DNA from: Microvirga sesbaniae
GTDB lineage: Bacteria; Pseudomonadota; Alphaproteobacteria; Rhizobiales; Beijerinckiaceae
Length of the DNA: 64,000 bases
Reading direction: 5' to 3'
Assembly (NCBI RefSeq): GCF_025460805.1
Contig: NZ_JAMXFJ010000007.1
Location: forward strand, 124,001 to 188,000
The position numbers were made by a program, and so were the translations under genes. A model generated the notes under the pieces. That model worked only from the letters and a program-made list of their open reading frames with translations. It had not been told where the DNA came from and searched no databases. Below, piece by piece: positions 38,102-46,390 of this stretch. Position 1 is the first letter of the stretch. Every line of letters begins with the position of its first letter.

Positions 38102-38422
38102 TCAATACCCGTCGTCGTAGTATTCTTCACGGTAGTAGCTGCGCCGTGGCGCCTCATAGGTCCGGTAGGCCGGCCTCTCATAGGTCCGGTATGCGGGCCG
38201 GGCCGTCGCGGCAAGCGCTCCGCCGAGGATCGCACCGGTCACCCCGGCCGCGATGGCGGCATTGTTGTTGTGTCGCCGCTGAACGTAGTAGCGGGGCGCC
38301 TGGTGGCTCTTGTAATGCCCATAGGCGTGGCCTCTGCTCTTCCCGGGGCGGGCATCCACCGCACCGCTGAAGGACGTTGCGGCCAGAAGGGCTACGCTTA
38401 CTGATACCAAGAGTTTCTTCAT
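38102..38422 (-). CDS. Small exported protein, tyrosine/arginine-rich
   Basis: 106 residues. A signal peptide (LVSVSVALLAATSFSGAVDA) is followed by a basic stretch, then a glycine-zipper-like hydrophobic segment (AAIAAGVTGAILGGALAAT) and a tail with two TYERPAYRTYE-like units ending in acidic/tyrosine residues. Such glycine-zipper lipoprotein-like proteins sit in the envelope. CGGAGA precedes the ATG. It lies downstream of the gene at 38505 on the same strand. Function unknown. Confidence 0.7.
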   Translation of the reverse strand: MKKLLVSVSVALLAATSFSGAVDARPGKSRGHAYGHYKSHQAPRYYVQRRHNNNAAIAAGVTGAILGGALAATARPAYRTYERPAYRTYEAPRRSYYREEYYDDGY

Positions 38423-38504
38423 CGTCGATTCTCCGGAACTCCGATCAAAGGCGGGAGAGGGATCCTGGTCCGGATTCCCCTCCCGGCTCTCGCCGGTGTT
38501 GAGT

Positions 38505-39335
38505 TTACTGGTTCGGGGTACTGCCGCCCTGGGACGAGGAACCGCCCTGCTGCGGCAGGCGCATGTTCGTCGAGCTGCTGCCCGAGTTCGAGCTGCCGCT
38601 GCCCGCGTTGCCGTTCATGTCCGTCCGGCTGCGCGTCGACACGGTTCCCGTCGTCTCGGGAGCGCTCGACCGGGTCCGGCTGGTCGAAACATTCACGTCA
38701 TTGGAGCGACGCTGCTCGACCGATACGCCGACGCTCGGCGAGGTGTCCTGGGTCCGGCGAACCGTCGTGCGGCTCCTCACGGAGACGCTCGGCTCGTTGA
38801 CCTCCTCGTAGCGGCGCACGGTCCGGCGGCGAACCTCGACCGGCTGCTCCTCGACCACATGGTAGCGACGCGTCTTGGAGACGACCTTGTTGGTCCGCTT
38901 CGTCTTCTTCACGGCCACTTTCTTGGTGGGCTTCTTCTTCACCACCGTGCGATGGATTTCCGTGTCGGGCTCCTCGTAGGTCGTCACGCTGCGGCGGCGG
39001 GTGACCGACACGCTTGGCTCATCGGTCTCGTGCACCGTGCGGGACCGCACGGAGACGCCGGAGCGCTCACGGGTCTCGATGCCGACGCGGGTACCGGATT
39101 CCTCACGGTCCCGGACATTGATCTGAGCCCCGGAGCGCTCGGTCCGGGTCGCGCCGGTCGTCTCCGTCTGGGCCCGGCTGCCGCTGCCGGACTGGTTGCG
39201 CAGCATCTGGTTCGAATCCGAGGAGGATTGCGAGGACGTGCTGGTGTTGCTGTTGGTATTCGTCTGCGTCGAAGTCTGGGCGTAGGCCGCGCTGCTCAGC
39301 AAGAGAAGGGCGGCACCGAGAGCGATTTTCTTCAC
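38505..39335 (-). CDS. Exported Ser/Thr- and Arg-rich protein
   Basis: 276 residues from a GTG at 39335. That start makes the N-terminus VKKIALGAALLLLSSAAYAQ, a textbook signal peptide, with a GGAGATGG site; an ATG 14 codons upstream would bury the signal. The mature chain has a Q/T/N/S-rich beginning, several S-V-x-V-R-R-R or SVSVRSRT-like units, a strongly basic centre (KKKPTKKVAVKKTKRTNK) and a Ser/Gly-rich end. It is low complexity, probably extended and surface or matrix related. No known family is recognised. Confidence 0.65.
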   Translation of the reverse strand: MKKIALGAALLLLSSAAYAQTSTQTNTNSNTSTSSQSSSDSNQMLRNQSGSGSRAQTETTGATRTERSGAQINVRDREESGTRVGIETRERSGVSVRSRTVHETDEPSVSVTRRRSVTTYEEPDTEIHRTVVKKKPTKKVAVKKTKRTNKVVSKTRRYHVVEEQPVEVRRRTVRRYEEVNEPSVSVRSRTTVRRTQDTSPSVGVSVEQRRSNDVNVSTSRTRSSAPETTGTVSTRSRTDMNGNAGSGSSNSGSSSTNMRLPQQGGSSSQGGSTPNQ

Positions 39336-39623
39336 GGAACCATCTCCATAACAGTAAAGGTGGGAGATGAACGCCAACCCGTTGAGACTGTTCCCAATAA
39401 CTTTAAGTAACGGATCTTATCATGCGACGGCGGGGCGAAGATGAACAAACGTTCAAGAACATGAATGTCCAGATCTCTCGAGCGTCCGCCAGGAGCGGCC
39501 CGCCGCAACCGTCAATCAACTCTTTACCATCATGATGAACAATGCTCGTCAGCGCGATACAGCTTAAGTTCATGGTCATGGCCATAGCTTAGCGCTATCG
39601 TGGTTTCATCGGGACGGGCAGTC

Positions 39624-40508
39624 ATGGCGATTTTCAAGGCGTTCAACGCAGCCGGTGTGGGCTTCAACATGGCCAGCACCGACAGCTCGGGCTGGGCGTT
39701 CATCGGGGCTGATCCCTCGGTGACAACGGATCTCGTTTACGACGACGGCGCCGTCGCCGAGTACGAGATCGACGGCAGTCCGATCGTCGACTCCTTCACC
39801 GCCCGCTATTGGAGCGACGGCTACACCGTCGTGATCGACGACTTGGTCTACGAAAACTTCGGCCAGACCATCCTGTCCATCGAAGATCTCGATCTCCACA
39901 CGACCGTCGACGAGCTTCAGGGCTATGCCTGGTATGTGACGATCAACGGAGGGAACGACACCTTCTACGGCAATGATTACGACGATGTCATCCGCGGCGG
40001 ATCGGGCGACGACGCCGTCCTTTCCTACGATGGCGACGACATCGTGTACGGCGACGCCGGTGAGGACGATCTCTATGGGCTCTCGGGAGACGACGACCTG
40101 TACGGGGGTGCCGGCCGCGACGTCGTAAGCGGCGGGGCCGGGAGCGATTACCTGAGCGGTGGCTCGGACAACGATACGCTGACGGGAGGTTCGGGCAACG
40201 ACTACTTCGTCTTCGACAAGCGGCCGACCCGAAGCAACGTCGACAAGATCACGGACTTCCGGCCGAGCGACGACACGATCATGCTCGACGGCCATGTCTT
40301 CACCCGGGCGGGCCGCGACGGCTGGCTCTCGGCGGCGGCCTTCACGACCGGGCCGGCTGCCCGCGATGCCTCCGACCGGATCATCTACAACAAGCAGACG
40401 GGCGCCCTGCTCTACGATGCCGACGGAATCGGCGGCGTCGCGGCCGTGAAGTTCGCTCAGCTGAAGGCCGGTCTGAACCTCTCCAAGGCCGACTTCTTCA
40501 TCTTCTAG
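39624..40508 (+). CDS. RTX calcium-binding exoprotein
   Basis: 294 residues. A unique N-terminal beta-rich part (residues 1-105) precedes about nine RTX nonapeptides (110-195) and a C-terminus homologous to that of the epimerase: YFVF..., ITDF.PSDDTIMLD, RIIYNKQTGALLYDADG and the ending LSKADFFIF. This is the serralysin-type type I secretion region. No catalytic motif is seen in the N-terminal part. The start at 39624 has GGGACGGG upstream. The stop TAG is the first part of the family A repeat that follows. Confidence 0.85.
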   Translation: MAIFKAFNAAGVGFNMASTDSSGWAFIGADPSVTTDLVYDDGAVAEYEIDGSPIVDSFTARYWSDGYTVVIDDLVYENFGQTILSIEDLDLHTTVDELQGYAWYVTINGGNDTFYGNDYDDVIRGGSGDDAVLSYDGDDIVYGDAGEDDLYGLSGDDDLYGGAGRDVVSGGAGSDYLSGGSDNDTLTGGSGNDYFVFDKRPTRSNVDKITDFRPSDDTIMLDGHVFTRAGRDGWLSAAAFTTGPAARDASDRIIYNKQTGALLYDADGIGGVAAVKFAQLKAGLNLSKADFFIF

Positions 40509-40632
40509 AGCATCGGACGGACCCGGAGGGCCGCTGGCGTGGCCCGCTGGGTCCGCGCCGAACGATGCGCCGCTTCAGGAAGTGAGCATCGGACGTGAAA
40601 AGCGGGCCCAGGTTTCCCGTGCGATGCTCCAC
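40507..40632. repeat. Family A palindromic repeats abutting the RTX stop
   Basis: TAGAGCATCGGACGGACCCG begins inside the stop codon. A CGAACGATGCGCC arm, the CGCTTCAGGAAGTGAGCATC linker also present at 63305, and a second palindrome ending GCGATGCTC follow. Confidence 0.82.
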
Positions 40633-40688
40633 TCTTGGCTGTCCCCTTGTCCGTGCCCCTGTCTTGATCGCTCGGCCGATCCACCACC

Positions 40689-41075
40689 ACGTCATCACTG
40701 GGCTCGTCCCGGTGATCCCGCTTGTTTGAGACGCGGCGCTTTTCCGCATCGGGATGGCCGGCACAAGGCCGGCCATGACGTGGAGGGTGTTGTCACCCGC
40801 TCACACCACTCTCCACGTCATCACCGGGCCTGTCCCGGTGATCCCGCTTCCGTAAGGCGCCGCGCTTCACCTTATCGGGATGGCCGGGACAAGCCCGGCC
40901 ATGACGTGTGGAGGGCGGCAGGAAGGCGAGGCCCGGCCATGACGTGCGGAGGGTATTGTCACCGGCCCTTGCCACCGTCTCCATGTCATCACCGGGCTTG
41001 TCCCGGTGATCCCGCTTCCGAGACGCGCCGCACCTCACCAGATCGGGATGGCCGGGACAGGCCCAGCCATGACAG
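40689..41075. repeat. Array of family B palindromic repeats
   Basis: Units at about 40689-40782, 40817-40905, a right half at 40928-40946, and 40985-41075. All have the ATCACCGGG...CCCGGTGAT and GGCCGG...CCGGCC hairpins. Confidence 0.85.
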
Positions 41076-41110
41076 GGGACGGTGGAGCGCGATCCGTGTG
41101 TGGCGCGGGC

Positions 41111-41160
41111 CTAGAGCATCCGATGTGAAAAGTGGCCCGCTTTCGCCGCACCACGCGCTC
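41111..41160. repeat. Degenerate family A repeat
   Basis: CTAGAGCATCCGATGTGAAA followed by AGTGGCCCGCTTTCGCCGCA; only the left arm is well kept. Confidence 0.6.
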
Positions 41161-41287
41161 GGCTGCGTCGGACCCCGAGGAGCCATCACGACGGCCCTGG
41201 AAACAGGGCCGTTTCCTTTTGCCCTGCCGGGGAGCCTGGGCAAGCAGCCATTCCTGAGCCGCACATCGGTTAACGTGGCATTAGGAC

Positions 41288-41308
41288 GTTATGCTACTAA
41301 AGCATAAC
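41288..41308. promoter_or_regulatory. Palindrome upstream of the DUF1127 gene
   Basis: GTTATGCT/AGCATAAC, an exact 8-base inverted repeat with a 5-base centre, 112 bases before the ATG. It is AT-rich against a GC-rich background, so it may be an operator or a small RNA hairpin. Confidence 0.35.
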
Positions 41309-41420
41309 AGACCTACATTATCACCACTCCTCTTTTGCAGCGCACACACTTATATCCGCTCTGCAAACGCAAGAACAAAGGCCACCGGTCAAAGGGGCCG
41401 GTCACTGTTAGGAGCTTCCC

Positions 41421-41576
41421 ATGTTCGTATCGTACATCCTGTCTAAAGTCCGCGCTTACATGCGTTATCGCGAGACTGTCCGTGAGCTGTCGCTGCTTTC
41501 CGACCGCGAGCTCGATGACCTCGGCATCTCCCGCTTCCAGATCGATAGCATCGCTCGCCAGAACGCTCTCGCGTAA
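41421..41576 (+). CDS. DUF1127-family small protein
   Basis: 51 residues. The conserved block RETVRELSLLSDRELDDLGI followed by SRFQIDSIA is the DUF1127 (YjiS-like) signature. A clear AGGAG site lies seven bases before the ATG, and a strong terminator follows 30 bases after the stop, so it is its own transcription unit. Relatives are arginine-rich, abundantly expressed and linked in some alphaproteobacteria to RNA turnover or phosphate metabolism; the role here is unknown. Confidence 0.92.
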   Translation: MFVSYILSKVRAYMRYRETVRELSLLSDRELDDLGISRFQIDSIARQNALA

Positions 41577-41605
41577 ATTTCTGCTGCATCGCAGCAAAAG
41601 GCCCG

Positions 41606-41628
41606 AGCCCGCCTCCCGGCGGGCTTTC
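41606..41628 (+). terminator. Rho-independent terminator of the DUF1127 gene
   Basis: AGCCCGCC/GGCGGGCT stem with a 4-base loop followed by TT. Confidence 0.82.
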
Positions 41629-41678
41629 GCTTGTCTGGAGCCCTGTCCGGACGCCTGTCTGAAGCCCTCTCAGAGGCT

Positions 41679-42437
41679 TCAGCGGCCGCCCGACACGGAC
41701 AGGTTGGCCCCGGCGATGTAGGACGCCGCGTCCGACATCAGGAACAGCACGGCCTCGGCGATCTCCTCCGGCTCCCCGATCCGGTTCATGGGGATGTGGG
41801 GCCGAATGCGCTCCACCCGGCCGGCATCCTGGGTGCTGCGCTCGTGGATGTCCGTCATGGTCATCCCGGGCGAGACCGCGTTGACCCGGATCCCCTCGCT
41901 GGCCAGCTCCTTCGCCATCCCGATGGTGAGCGAGTCGACCGCGCCCTTGGAGGCCGCGTACCAGACATATTCGTTGGGACTGCCAAGGCTCGCCGCGACG
42001 GACGAGATGTTGACGATGGCGCCGCCGGCTCCGCCCCGGCTGGTGGACAGGCGTCGCGCCGCCTCCCGGGCCACCCAGATCGCCCCCAGGACATTCACGT
42101 CGATGCAGGCCCGGATGGCGTCCGAGGAAGCCTGCTCCAGCCGGCTCGACTTGCCGGTGATGCCCGCGTTGTTGACCACATGGGAGATCGGGCCCAGGAC
42201 GGACTGGGCCTCGTCGAACATCCGCACCACGTCGGCTTCCACGGCGACGTCGCCTTGGCACGCCACCGCGGACGCTCCCGACGCGCGGCAGGCCTCGAGC
42301 ACCCGTTCGGCGGATTCGCGCTCGGACCGGTAGGTGATGGCGACATCGTAGCCGCGCGCGGCGGCGAGCTGCGCCACCGCGGCCCCTATGCCGCGGCTTC
42401 CACCTGTAATAAGGACGACGGGGCGTCTGGATTGCAT
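41679..42437 (-). CDS. SDR-family oxidoreductase
   Basis: 252 residues. Cofactor motif TGGSRGIG at the N-terminus, VNNAG, catalytic serine in VNISSVAASLG, and Y-A-A-S-K as the YxxxK motif. The ending ANLSVSGGR matches 3-oxoacyl-reductase and glucose-dehydrogenase-like SDRs. It is divergent from trmFO with an 86-base gap. NADP or NAD use and substrate cannot be fixed from sequence alone. Confidence 0.88.
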   Translation of the reverse strand: MQSRRPVVLITGGSRGIGAAVAQLAAARGYDVAITYRSERESAERVLEACRASGASAVACQGDVAVEADVVRMFDEAQSVLGPISHVVNNAGITGKSSRLEQASSDAIRACIDVNVLGAIWVAREAARRLSTSRGGAGGAIVNISSVAASLGSPNEYVWYAASKGAVDSLTIGMAKELASEGIRVNAVSPGMTMTDIHERSTQDAGRVERIRPHIPMNRIGEPEEIAEAVLFLMSDAASYIAGANLSVSGGR

Positions 42438-42523
42438 GACGTTCTAAGCCTTCCCAAAAGTAATTCGGCTCAACTTGACCAGCGCTCCCCATGGAGTCAA
42501 CAAAGCCGCTCGGGAGAATGATC

Positions 42524-43942
42524 ATGAGCACCATCGAACCCATCCATGTCATCGGCGGCGGGCTTGCCGGCTCGGAAGCGGCCTGGCAGATCGCCCAGGC
42601 GGGTGTGCCGGTCGTTCTTCACGAGATGCGCCCCGTGCGGGGCACTGACGCCCATAAGACCGAGGGGCTGGCGGAGCTCGTCTGCTCCAATTCCTTCCGC
42701 TCGGACGACCCGGAGACCAACGCGGTGGGCCTGCTGCATCAGGAGATGCGCACGCTCGGCTCCCTGATCATGGCCAAGGGCGACGCCAACCAGGTTCCGG
42801 CCGGCGGCGCGCTCGCGGTCGATCGCGACGGGTTCTCGAACGCAGTCACGGCCACGCTCGAAGCGCACCCTCTCGTCACCATCGAGCGGGGCGAGATCGC
42901 CGGCCTCCCGCCGGAGGAATGGTCCTCCGTCATCGTCGCCACCGGGCCCCTCACCTCGCCGGCTCTCGCCGAGGCGATTCTCAGCCTGACCGGCGAGACG
43001 TCGCTCGCCTTCTTCGACGCCATCGCGCCGATCGTCTATCGCGAGTCCGTTGACATGGACGTCGCCTGGTTCCAGTCGCGCTACGACAAGGTCGGACCGG
43101 GCGGCACCGGCAAGGACTACATCAACTGCCCCATGACCCGGGAGCAGTACGAGGCCTTCGTCGACGCGCTGATCGCCGGCGACAAGACCGAGTTCAAGGA
43201 ATGGGAGGCCGACACGCCGTATTTCGACGGCTGCCTGCCGATCGAGGTCATGGCCGAGCGAGGCCGCGAGACCTTGCGCCACGGCCCCATGAAGCCGGTC
43301 GGCCTCACCGACCCGCGCAATCCCGACAGGAAGCCCTACGCCATCGTGCAGCTGCGCCAGGACAACGCGCTCGGGACCCTGTTCAACATGGTGGGCTTCC
43401 AGACCAAGCTGAAATACGGCGCGCAGACCGCGATCCTGCGCATGATCCCGGGCCTGGAGAACGCCGAGTTCGCGCGGCTCGGCGGCATCCACCGCAACAC
43501 CTATCTCAACTCGCCCAAGCTCCTCGATCCGACCCTGCGCCTGAAGGCGATGCCGCGCCTGCGCTTCGCGGGCCAGATCACCGGCTGCGAGGGATACGTG
43601 GAGAGCGCCGCCGTCGGTCTCATGACCGGACGCTTCGCCGCCGCCGAGCGGCTCGGCCGGCCGATGGAGCCCCTGCCGCACACCACGGCGCTCGGGGCGC
43701 TGATCAACCACATCACCGGCGGGCATATCGAGACCATCGACGAGGGGCCGCGCTCCTTCCAGCCCATGAACGTGAATTTCGGGCTTTTTCCGCCGCTGGC
43801 CCAAGCACCGAAGGCCGAGGACGGCAAGCGCCTGCGCGGCCCCGCCAAGGCCGTCGCCCGCAAGAAGGCGCTGACGGACAGGGCCAGGGCCGATCTGGCG
43901 GCCTGGCTGTCGGGCGGGGTTCTGCCCGCCGCCGCGGAGTAA
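42524..43942 (+). CDS. trmFO: Methylenetetrahydrofolate-tRNA-(uracil-5-)-methyltransferase
   Basis: 472 residues. It is a folate- and FAD-dependent enzyme that makes m5U54 in t[18 protein letters not shown] is the FAD motif. VCSNSFRSD and HLVKN-like blocks ([20 protein letters not shown]), [11 protein letters not shown], and the late [13 protein letters not shown] region are diagnostic. The start at 42524 has GGGAGA upstream; ATGs six and eleven codons earlier are less well placed. It is followed by family B and A repeats. Confidence 0.95.
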   Translation: MSTIEPIHVIGGGLAGSEAAWQIAQAGVPVVLHEMRPVRGTDAHKTEGLAELVCSNSFRSDDPETNAVGLLHQEMRTLGSLIMAKGDANQVPAGGALAVDRDGFSNAVTATLEAHPLVTIERGEIAGLPPEEWSSVIVATGPLTSPALAEAILSLTGETSLAFFDAIAPIVYRESVDMDVAWFQSRYDKVGPGGTGKDYINCPMTREQYEAFVDALIAGDKTEFKEWEADTPYFDGCLPIEVMAERGRETLRHGPMKPVGLTDPRNPDRKPYAIVQLRQDNALGTLFNMVGFQTKLKYGAQTAILRMIPGLENAEFARLGGIHRNTYLNSPKLLDPTLRLKAMPRLRFAGQITGCEGYVESAAVGLMTGRFAAAERLGRPMEPLPHTTALGALINHITGGHIETIDEGPRSFQPMNVNFGLFPPLAQAPKAEDGKRLRGPAKAVARKKALTDRARADLAAWLSGGVLPAAAE

Positions 43943-43985
43943 GCCGGGCCCCTGGAGGGTGGCGCCAGCCGGGTGCCTCATCCTC

Positions 43986-44080
43986 CCACGTCATCACCGG
44001 GCTTGTCCCGGTGATCTCGATCGGAAGACCGCCGAGCGCATCGTGCGGACGAAAGCGGGCCGCACTCGACGATGCCACAG
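43986..44080. repeat. Family B left half joined to a second segment
   Basis: ACGTCATCACCGGGCTTGTC plus CCGGTGAT, then GACCGCCGAGCGCATCGTGC and GGCCGCACTCGACGATGC, nearly the same composite as at 31800-31880. Confidence 0.8.
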
Positions 44081-44089
44081 CCAAGAGGG

Positions 44090-44208
44090 GAGCATCGGAT
44101 CCGATCCCAAACCTGGGTCCACTTTTCACGCCCGATGCTCTCATCCAAGAAGAAAGCATCGGATGGATCCCAAAAGTGCAAGTCCACTTTTCACGTCCGA
44201 TGCTTTAG
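44090..44208. repeat. Family A repeats, two palindromes, abutting a stop codon
   Basis: GAGCATCGGATCCGATCCCA with GCCCGATGCTC, a CATCCAAGAAGA linker, then AGCATCGGATGGATCCCAAA with CCGATGCTTTA. The final TTA is the stop codon of the phytoene-synthase-like gene on the minus strand. Confidence 0.88.
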
Positions 44209-45047
44209 AACGGCCCGCGCCAGAGCGCCCAGATCCGCCGCCATTGCGGCAGGTCCACGGGCGTGTGGAACGGATCGTAATCCTTCCGTTCCATGGCCCT
44301 GAGATACGGTTCGACCAGGGCGATCGGCTGAAAGGCCGGCTTGGCCGGGTCGGGAACCGTTGCGCGCAGCTTGCGCGCCTGTTCCAGGTGCCTGCGGGCG
44401 ACCGCGCGGAGATCGGCCAGGGCGCCTTCGAGACCGGGCCCACCGCGTCCGGTCACGATATCCTCGCGCACGACCCCGTGGCGGGCCAGGAGATCGGCCG
44501 GGATGTAGACCTGCCCCTGTCGCGCATGATGCGGGAAGGCCCGGAGAAGCCCGGTGACGGCATAAGCCACGCCCGCATGGCCGGCCGCATCCGCGGTGCC
44601 CGGATTGGATCCGTCGGCCAGGACGAGGCTCGCAAGCTGGATCAGGCTCGACGAGGTCTCGCCGCAATAGCCCTCGAGATCGTTCAAGCTCGGCATGGGA
44701 TCGTCGTAGAGATCGAAGATCCGGGCATCGATCAGGTCGACGAAGGACTGACGGGGCAGGCGGAACTGGACGATGGTGTCGTCGAGCGCAGCCGCCACGG
44801 GGTTGGCCCGCACGTCGCCCCGCGCCTCGCCCTGGAGGGCGTCGCGCCACCATTGCAGGCGGATCTCGCCGACGAGGGCCTCGCGCACGGCCTCGCGGAC
44901 CCGGGCGACCTCGAAGTTGAAGGCATGGAGCGCGTAGAGGTGCGGACGCTTTTCGGCAGGCGCGAAGAGGCTCGCCCAGTAGCGGTCCGGATCGGCCTCG
45001 CGCACGAGCGCTTCGCAATGGGCGAAGTTGGCAATTGCGTCCGCCAT
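44205..45047 (-). CDS. Squalene/phytoene synthase-family protein (NDUFAF6-like)
   Basis: 280 residues. It has the all-helical fold of phytoene synthases (RYWASLFAPAEKRPHLYALH, RLQWWRDAL, SLNDLEGYCGETSSSLIQLA) but a modified first aspartate motif (DARIFDLYDD). It therefore fits the non-terpenoid branch that includes the mitochondrial complex I assembly factor NDUFAF6. It follows the Mth938-like gene (NDUFAF3 family) by one base, and both follow secDF. No carotenoid genes are near, so a complex I assembly or membrane role is the better inference. Confidence 0.85.
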   Translation of the reverse strand: MADAIANFAHCEALVREADPDRYWASLFAPAEKRPHLYALHAFNFEVARVREAVREALVGEIRLQWWRDALQGEARGDVRANPVAAALDDTIVQFRLPRQSFVDLIDARIFDLYDDPMPSLNDLEGYCGETSSSLIQLASLVLADGSNPGTADAAGHAGVAYAVTGLLRAFPHHARQGQVYIPADLLARHGVVREDIVTGRGGPGLEGALADLRAVARRHLEQARKLRATVPDPAKPAFQPIALVEPYLRAMERKDYDPFHTPVDLPQWRRIWALWRGPF

Positions 45048-45048
45048 G

Positions 45049-45435
45049 TCAGGGAACGGCGATCAGGGCGGCGCCGACCTTGCGGTTCTCGCCGAGCAGG
45101 ATGTTGTAGGTGCGCGCGGCGGCGCCCGTCTGCATCACGTCGAGACCGATCCCCGCCTCGCGGAAGCGCGTGCGGAAGGACGCCGGAATGGCCGCGATGT
45201 CGGTGCCCGTGCCGAGGAGCAGGAGATCGATGGCATCGGCCTCCGCGAAGACCGGATCGAGCGCCTCGTCGGTCAGCTCGGCCACGGAGCCGACCGGCCA
45301 CGCCCTGATGCCCGACGGCAGGGCGAGCAGGGATCCGCGATGGGACATGTCGGCAAAGCGGAAGCCGCCGTTGCCGTAGGCGTCGAACGGATAGCGTCCC
45401 GGCAGGAAGCCGTCGTAGAGGCGACCATCGCTCAT
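45049..45435 (-). CDS. Mth938-domain protein (NDUFAF3-like)
   Basis: 128 residues. Family features are RYPFDAYGNGGFRF near the N-terminus, IDLLLLGTGTDIAAIP and the ending TYNILLGENRKVGAALIAVP. The eukaryotic relative NDUFAF3 assembles respiratory complex I. It lies four bases after secF and one base before the phytoene-synthase-like gene, a conserved alphaproteobacterial arrangement. It is soluble. The direct function in bacteria is inferred. Confidence 0.88.
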   Translation of the reverse strand: MSDGRLYDGFLPGRYPFDAYGNGGFRFADMSHRGSLLALPSGIRAWPVGSVAELTDEALDPVFAEADAIDLLLLGTGTDIAAIPASFRTRFREAGIGLDVMQTGAAARTYNILLGENRKVGAALIAVP

Positions 45436-45439
45436 GGTC

Positions 45440-46378
45440 CTACTCCGCTGCGGCGGCCCTGCCCTCCGGCACCTTGACGGTCTCCGACCCGCGCAGACCG
45501 ATATAGATCAGCATGGGCGACGAGATGCAGATCGCCGAATACGTACAGATGACGACGCCGTAGAGCATGACCTGCGCGAAGCCCTGGATCGCCTGCCCGC
45601 CGAAGAGGACCAGCGCCAGGAGCGAGAGCGCCGTCGTGGTCGCCGTCATGATCGTTCGGGACATGGTGGTGTTGATCGAGAGATTCAACAGCTCTTCCGC
45701 CGGCATCGCCTTGTAGCGCCGCATCAGCTCGCGGGTCCGGTCGAACACCACCACCGTCTCGTTGAGCGAGTAGCCCACGATGGTGAGAATGGCGGCGATT
45801 GACGTCATGTTGAACTCGTGCCGGGTGATCACGAAGAACCCGATGGTGAGCACGATGTCATGGAGCGTGCCGATGATCGACGCCACCGCCAGCTCCCGCT
45901 CGAAGCGGAACCAGAGATAGAACAGGACTGCGATGACCGACAGCACGATGCCAATGGTGCCGGATTGAACGAGCTCGCCCGACACGCGTGGGCCGACCGT
46001 CTCGACCCGGCGGAAATCGTACTCGTTGCCGAAGGTGTCGCGGGCCTTCTGCACCACCGCCGTCTGCGCGGCCTCGCCGCCGGACTGGATCGGGAAGCGC
46101 AGCGAGACCTCGCCGGAGCCGCCGAATTCCTGCACCTCCACGTCGCCGAAGCCGAAGCTCTCGGCGGTCTGGCGGATCTGGGCGACGTTGGCCTGGCCGG
46201 ACTTGGCCTGGATCTCCATGAGCGTGCCGCCCTTGAAGTCGATGCCGAAGTTGAGCCCGACCGTCATCAGCACGATGGCGGTCGCCACCGAGATCAGGGC
46301 CGACAGCGGGAACGAGAAGCGCCGCAGGCGCATGAAGTCGAAATGGGAGTTTTCGGGCCAGAGGCGGATGAGGCGCAC
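45440..46378 (-). CDS. secF: Protein translocase subunit SecF
   Basis: 312 residues. With SecD it uses the proton gradient to help Sec export. Six membrane segments, the FGIDFKGGTLMEI block near the N-terminus, and SLNETVVVFDRTRE and NTTMSRTIMTATTTALSLLA are typical. The start is taken as GTG at 46378, eight bases after AAGGAG; a GTG three codons upstream sits on the ribosome site itself. It follows secD by 12 bases. Confidence 0.96.
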   Translation of the reverse strand: MRLIRLWPENSHFDFMRLRRFSFPLSALISVATAIVLMTVGLNFGIDFKGGTLMEIQAKSGQANVAQIRQTAESFGFGDVEVQEFGGSGEVSLRFPIQSGGEAAQTAVVQKARDTFGNEYDFRRVETVGPRVSGELVQSGTIGIVLSVIAVLFYLWFRFERELAVASIIGTLHDIVLTIGFFVITRHEFNMTSIAAILTIVGYSLNETVVVFDRTRELMRRYKAMPAEELLNLSINTTMSRTIMTATTTALSLLALVLFGGQAIQGFAQVMLYGVVICTYSAICISSPMLIYIGLRGSETVKVPEGRAAAAE

Positions 46379-46390
46379 GATACGCACTCC

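Larger units (their letters stand above)
40509..41420. other. Repeat-filled spacer before the DUF1127 gene
   Basis: 912 bases. 40507-41160 is family A and B repeats. 41170-41420 is the upstream region of the DUF1127 gene with a GTTATGCT/AGCATAAC palindrome. No other gene is supported. Confidence 0.65.

Noticed and set aside
44205..45047. Carotenoid or hopanoid synthesis role for the phytoene-synthase-like gene
   Set aside because: The first aspartate motif is modified and no terpenoid genes are nearby; the secDF/Mth938 context favours the NDUFAF6 branch.
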